DNA of 20,125 nucleotides from Choristocarpus tenellus KU-1152 (lineage: Eukaryota; Phaeophyceae). A program made the translations under genes and the position numbers. The notes beneath the pieces are model-generated. The model had not been told where the DNA came from. It worked only from the letters and a program-made list of their open reading frames with translations, and made no database searches. Location: contig CAXNAD020000415.1 in NCBI GenBank assembly GCA_964200185.2, positions 1-20,125 on the forward strand, read 5' to 3'. How positions within the stretch are numbered: the first letter of the stretch is position 1; each line of letters begins with the position of its first letter. Positions 18,401-20,125 of this stretch are shown here, one piece after another.

Positions 18401-20125
18401 AGGAAATGTCATGTACTGGATATAGATATGTAAGAAACAGAACTGTGATGTATTGTCAGCATGTGCATTGGGAGACAACTTTTTTTGTAGATGTTACTTG
18501 AAATTGATAATACTTTTTACATAGTACTTTTTACATAGTACTTTGTACCTCATCTGATTGGGGAGAATAGTCTTCATTGTAGGTTCAAGAACTTTCATGA
18601 CTGTACTTGTGAATCAAGTTTTTAGCATCCATATCCTCCCCTACTCCTTTCCCCAAACCCAACATTGACTCCCTTGCTTATGCAGGTGCCATCAACTGCA
18701 GCAGTGACACCTACAATGGCCTCTCGGGCAACCCTTAATTCAGGCAACCCCTGGGGTGGGGGCCGAGTATCTGGGACTTTACCCTCACCACGCCTGGGAG
18801 GGGCAGTTACAAGAAGAAAGGTAGGAGTGGCGATGCCTGGGCCAAGTCCATCTGCCTCTCCCCGTCTTCCCACCCACACTTCACAAAGGCTAGCTGAGGA
18901 GTGGCCCTCATTGGCAGACACAGCAGCAACACCAGCGCCAGCTCCTGCACCTGCACCTGCTGCTCAGCCTGCTGGTCGGCGGAACAGAAGGAAGAAGGCT
19001 GGGGGGACTCCTGTAGCTGCGGCGTCAATTGCACCACCAGCACCAGTGGTGCCTATCACCAGTCAGGCACAACTCGTCACAACTACAGAGGAGAAAGACA
19101 AGCAGGAGCAGGCGCAGGTGCAGGTGCCAGTTTCACAGACCACTACAGTTCCCTCTCAACCTCCTGGCCTAGGGTTTGCACCAGAGGGTGGAGGTGGTGC
19201 TGTTCTTGGGGGGGAACCATTGGGGCAGGGAAAGTCATTGGCAGGTGATGGTGGTGATGCATCGAAGTCAACACCCTCTTCGTTGGGCATGCCTTCCATG
19301 TTTTTAAACCCATTCTTTGGCAACGGAGTAAGCACTTCTGAGTCTGCGGCGCCTTTGTCTTTGGCAGGCGGTGCAGGGGCAGTGTCTGCTGCACCTGCCC
19401 CTCCAGGCTTCAGTTCCTTCCTGCCTCAGGGCAGTGGACTCACTTCGACAGTGCCTGTGCCAGTATCTGCTGGGGTGGTGCCAGTGTCTCTCACATCCCC
19501 AAACATTTCAACCAATGCAATGGGTACATCGAGTTCATCATCACTTGCTACACCAGGGGTGGAGATACCACGTTCTTTGTTTGGGGAGCATTTCAATGGA
19601 GACAGTGTTGGAGACAGTGTGTTCAGTGGTGGTATGTTCTCGTCCTCTGCAATTGGGGGAGGGATGTTTGCAGGGGCGGAGGTTAGGTCGTCTGCTGTGG
19701 CCCCAGGATCAGTGCCACCCAGCCCAGCAATGAGCATGGTCATGCCTGCCTCCCCAGCCACTTCTCAGGTGCCTATGCCGCCATCAGTTTCAGTATATTC
19801 ACCTGCGCAGGTGTTGACCACTCTAGGCTCGCCACCACGGGCAGCGCCAGGTTTGGGGATGCCATCACCTTTCGCTGATTCCCCTTTTGCTAATGGCTTA
19901 GGGAATGGCCAAGGAGGGAGTGGGTCAGTCACTGCCCCATACGGGCTGCCTGGGGGCACAACGATGGGAACAGTGACACCACCTGCACCAGGCTTAGCAG
20001 CTCCTTCTCCGTTTGGGTCTACATTTGGTGGGGGGCACTTCAGTGGGGCATTTGGGAGTGCATTGTTCCCCGTGTCATCTCATCAGGGTGCACGTTCTAA
20101 CTCTGATGGAGGTGAAAGTGGAGAG
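9453..20125 (+). CDS. CNOT4: NOT4/CNOT4 RING E3 ubiquitin ligase of CCR4-NOT, 3'-partial
   Basis: Exons 9453-10019, 10377-10468, 11299-11803 and probably 18686 to the window edge (868 codons, no stop reached). The C4C4 RING uses C14, C17, C31, C33, C38, C41, C53 and C56 with the Not4 string FCWHRI-like MWCWHRIKENY. An RRM (residues about 155-235) begins RNIVCVNNLP, carries PEYFGQYGRIYK at the first junction and continues SVTANITFAH and GRQLRANFGTNKFC. A CCCH finger follows directly (C238, C247, C252, H256, then ELGEEEDRFTKEE). This RING-RRM-C3H order is diagnostic of Not4, which ubiquitinates substrates on stalled ribosomes and binds Not1. Residues about 93-140 form an Ala-rich then His/Gln-rich insert between RING and RRM. 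The C-terminal part is disordered, rich in Ala, Gly, Pro and Ser. An in-frame upstream ATG at 9279 looks less likely. The link to the last exon is the least certain part: both sides are phase 0, but the intron is 6882 bp. Confidence 0.88.
10020..10376 (+). other. Intron 1 of NOT4
   Basis: This 357 bp phase-0 intron (AAG|GTTCGT to CCCAG|ATT) splits the RRM after its second strand. No notable internal content was found. Confidence 0.85.
10469..11298 (+). other. Intron 2 of NOT4
   Basis: This 830 bp phase-2 intron (TGG|GTAAGA to TTACAG|GTT) splits the RRM before its last strand. It holds a 37-nt imperfect hairpin at 10990-11026 and otherwise nothing recognisable. Confidence 0.85.
11818..11838 (+). 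repeat. TTTGGGG tandem, 3 units, just inside the donor
   Basis: Three perfect copies start 15 nt after the 5' splice site of the long intron. The G-runs lie on the transcript strand. A fourth G4 run is absent. Confidence 0.9.
12801..12862. repeat. ATT/ATA microsatellite tract
   Basis: Degenerate trinucleotide TTA/TTATAA runs. Similar shorter tracts occur near 13095-13135, 13490-13515 and 13765-13800. Confidence 0.8.
13237..13314. repeat. 15-bp tandem array TTACATACTATAGTG
   Basis: Four full 15-bp units plus a trailing partial one. The second unit lacks 5 bp internally. Confidence 0.9.
13903..14067. repeat. 11-bp E-box array ACTAACAYGTG, 15 units
   Basis: Fifteen uninterrupted 11-bp units. 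Each contains a CANNTG hexamer: six CACGTG, eight CATGTG and one CACATG. No other position in the unit varies. A lone extra CACGTG lies just upstream near 13893. Confidence 0.97.
15317..15356. repeat. 10-bp tandem array TTGYTAAGTR, 4 units
   Basis: Four consecutive 10-bp units with transitions at two positions, and a divergent last base pair in the final unit. Confidence 0.85.
15388..15411. repeat. 7-bp tandem AAACACA, about 3 units
   Basis: Short perfect array in the long intron. Confidence 0.85.
16151..16207. repeat. 10-bp tandem array TGATATTTGT, 5.7 units
   Basis: Five perfect copies plus TGATATT. A related TGATATTTGT copy recurs near 16244. Confidence 0.95.
16381..16410. repeat. GACTT pentanucleotide array, 6 units
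   Basis: Six perfect 5-bp copies. Confidence 0.95.
17008..17079. repeat. 18-bp tandem array, 4 units
   Basis: Four 18-bp units of the form TGTGTARTGARTGTTAYG. They differ only by transitions. Confidence 0.88.
17131..17290. repeat. 40-bp tandem array, 4 units
   Basis: AATATCTGTATTAATGATCA recurs at 17131, 17171, 17211 and 17251, exactly 40 bp apart. The second half of each unit (TCATCACACACTATATATAT-like) is less well kept, and the fourth unit has lost 3 bp. Confidence 0.93.
17308..17334. repeat. 10-bp tandem AGATGTTGAC, 2.7 units
   Basis: Two perfect copies plus AGATGTT, directly after the 40-bp array. Confidence 0.85.
17932..17955. repeat. AATAA pentanucleotide tract
   Basis: AAATA-type 5-bp units repeated four to five times. 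Confidence 0.85.
18511..18547. repeat. 14-bp tandem TACTTTTTACATAG, 2.6 units
   Basis: Two perfect copies plus a partial third (TACTTTGTAC), about 140 bp before the acceptor of the last exon. Confidence 0.88.
18686..20125 (+). CDS. Probable 3' exon of NOT4: 480 open codons, Ser/Pro/Ala/Gly-rich, or start of a separate gene
   Basis: The frame GTG-CCA-TCA starting at 18686 stays open to the last base. A pyrimidine-rich tract and TGCAG precede it, giving a good acceptor of the same phase as the donor at 11803. The composition resembles the end of the preceding NOT4 exon (Ala, Gly, Pro, Gln). Notable pieces are EEWPSLADTAA near residue 75 of the exon, an alternating Ala-Pro run, a basic RRNRRKK, and Phe spaced through Gly/Ser/Pro (LNPFFGNG, SLFGEHF, PFGSTFGGG, GAFGS). 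No folded domain was recognised. The alternative is a separate gene: the frame is open back to a TAG at 18623, and in-frame ATGs lie at 18680 and 18716. Transcript data would decide between the two. I favour the NOT4 exon because of phase, acceptor quality and composition. Confidence 0.7.
   Translation, partial: MPSTAAVTPTMASRATLNSGNPWGGGRVSGTLPSPRLGGAVTRRKVGVAMPGPSPSASPRLPTHTSQRLAEEWPSLADTAATPAPAPAPAPAAQPAGRRNRRKKAGGTPVAAASIAPPAPVVPITSQAQLVTTTEEKDKQEQAQVQVPVSQTTTVPSQPPGLGFAPEGGGGAVLGGEPLGQGKSLAGDGGDASKSTPSSLGMPSMFLNPFFGNGVSTSESAAPLSLAGGAGAVSAAPAPPGFSSFLPQGSGLTSTVPVPVSAGVVPVSLTSPNISTNAMGTSSSSSLATPGVEIPRSLFGEHFNGDSVGDSVFSGGMFSSSAIGGGMFAGAEVRSSAVAPGSVPPSPAMSMVMPASPATSQVPMPPSVSVYSPAQVLTTLGSPPRAAPGLGMPSPFADSPFANGLGNGQGGSGSVTAPYGLPGGTTMGTVTPPAPGLAAPSPFGSTFGGGHFSGAFGSALFPVSSHQGARSNSDGGESGE

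Larger units (their letters stand above)
11804..18685 (+). other. 6.9 kb repeat-filled intron of NOT4 (or intergenic DNA)
   Basis: The donor is CAG|GTGAGC and the acceptor TATGCAG|GTG, both phase 0. It is more than seven times longer than any other intron in the window. It is AT-rich, has no recognisable coding exon, reverse transcriptase or transposase frame, and carries about a dozen unrelated short tandem arrays. If the donor is not used, the frame reads 13 further codons and stops at 11845, so NOT4 could end there. Confidence 0.65.

Noticed and set aside
19371-19733. Overlapping frames on both strands in the last exon
   Set aside because: They are shadows of the single frame that stays open from 18686 to the window edge and matches the NOT4 donor phase.
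1-20125. Transposon, viral insertion, CRISPR or operon-like system
   Set aside because: No transposase, reverse transcriptase, integrase, capsid-like frame, long terminal repeats or spacer-repeat array was found; the tandem arrays have no spacers.

Overview
This is a nuclear segment of a eukaryote, most likely a microalga or other protist. The evidence is four intron-split genes with GT-AG boundaries, untranslated AT-rich DNA full of short tandem repeats, and protein families restricted to eukaryotes (Sec13, Tim14/Pam18, the CCR4-NOT ligase Not4). A stramenopile such as a diatom is my best guess from the general look of the proteins, but nothing in the window proves it. No prokaryotic, viral or CRISPR content was seen.

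Layout. (1) 3974 to 530, minus strand: a five-exon gene for a 751-residue protein with an N-terminal PH domain, a long charged disordered middle and an acidic C-terminus with two tryptophan-containing motifs; family not recognised. (2) 4213 to 5527, plus strand: a three-exon Tim14/Pam18 J-domain co-chaperone of the mitochondrial import motor, divergent from gene 1 across about 240 bp. (3) 8672 to 6248, minus strand: a three-exon SEC13 beta-propeller gene, tail-to-tail with gene 2. (4) 9453 to beyond the right edge, plus strand: a NOT4/CNOT4 E3 ligase (C4C4 RING, RRM, CCCH finger), divergent from SEC13 across 780 bp. Its last visible exon (18686 to the edge) is 480 open codons of Ser/Pro/Ala/Gly-rich sequence and is reached only by crossing a 6.9 kb intron.

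All splice junctions were placed by hand. For each gene the exon lengths sum to a multiple of three and the phases agree across every intron. The other introns are 60 to 910 bp, so the 6.9 kb one is an outlier. It holds about a dozen unrelated short tandem arrays, the most striking being fifteen 11-bp units that each carry an E-box and differ only at one CpG.

The genes are housekeeping functions of different compartments (secretion and nuclear pore, mitochondrial import, mRNA and protein quality control). They do not form a pathway together, and I see no evidence of a new multi-gene system. The points worth following are the repeat-filled intron, the uncertain membership of the 3' exon, the uncharacterised PH protein and the His/Gln insert in NOT4.
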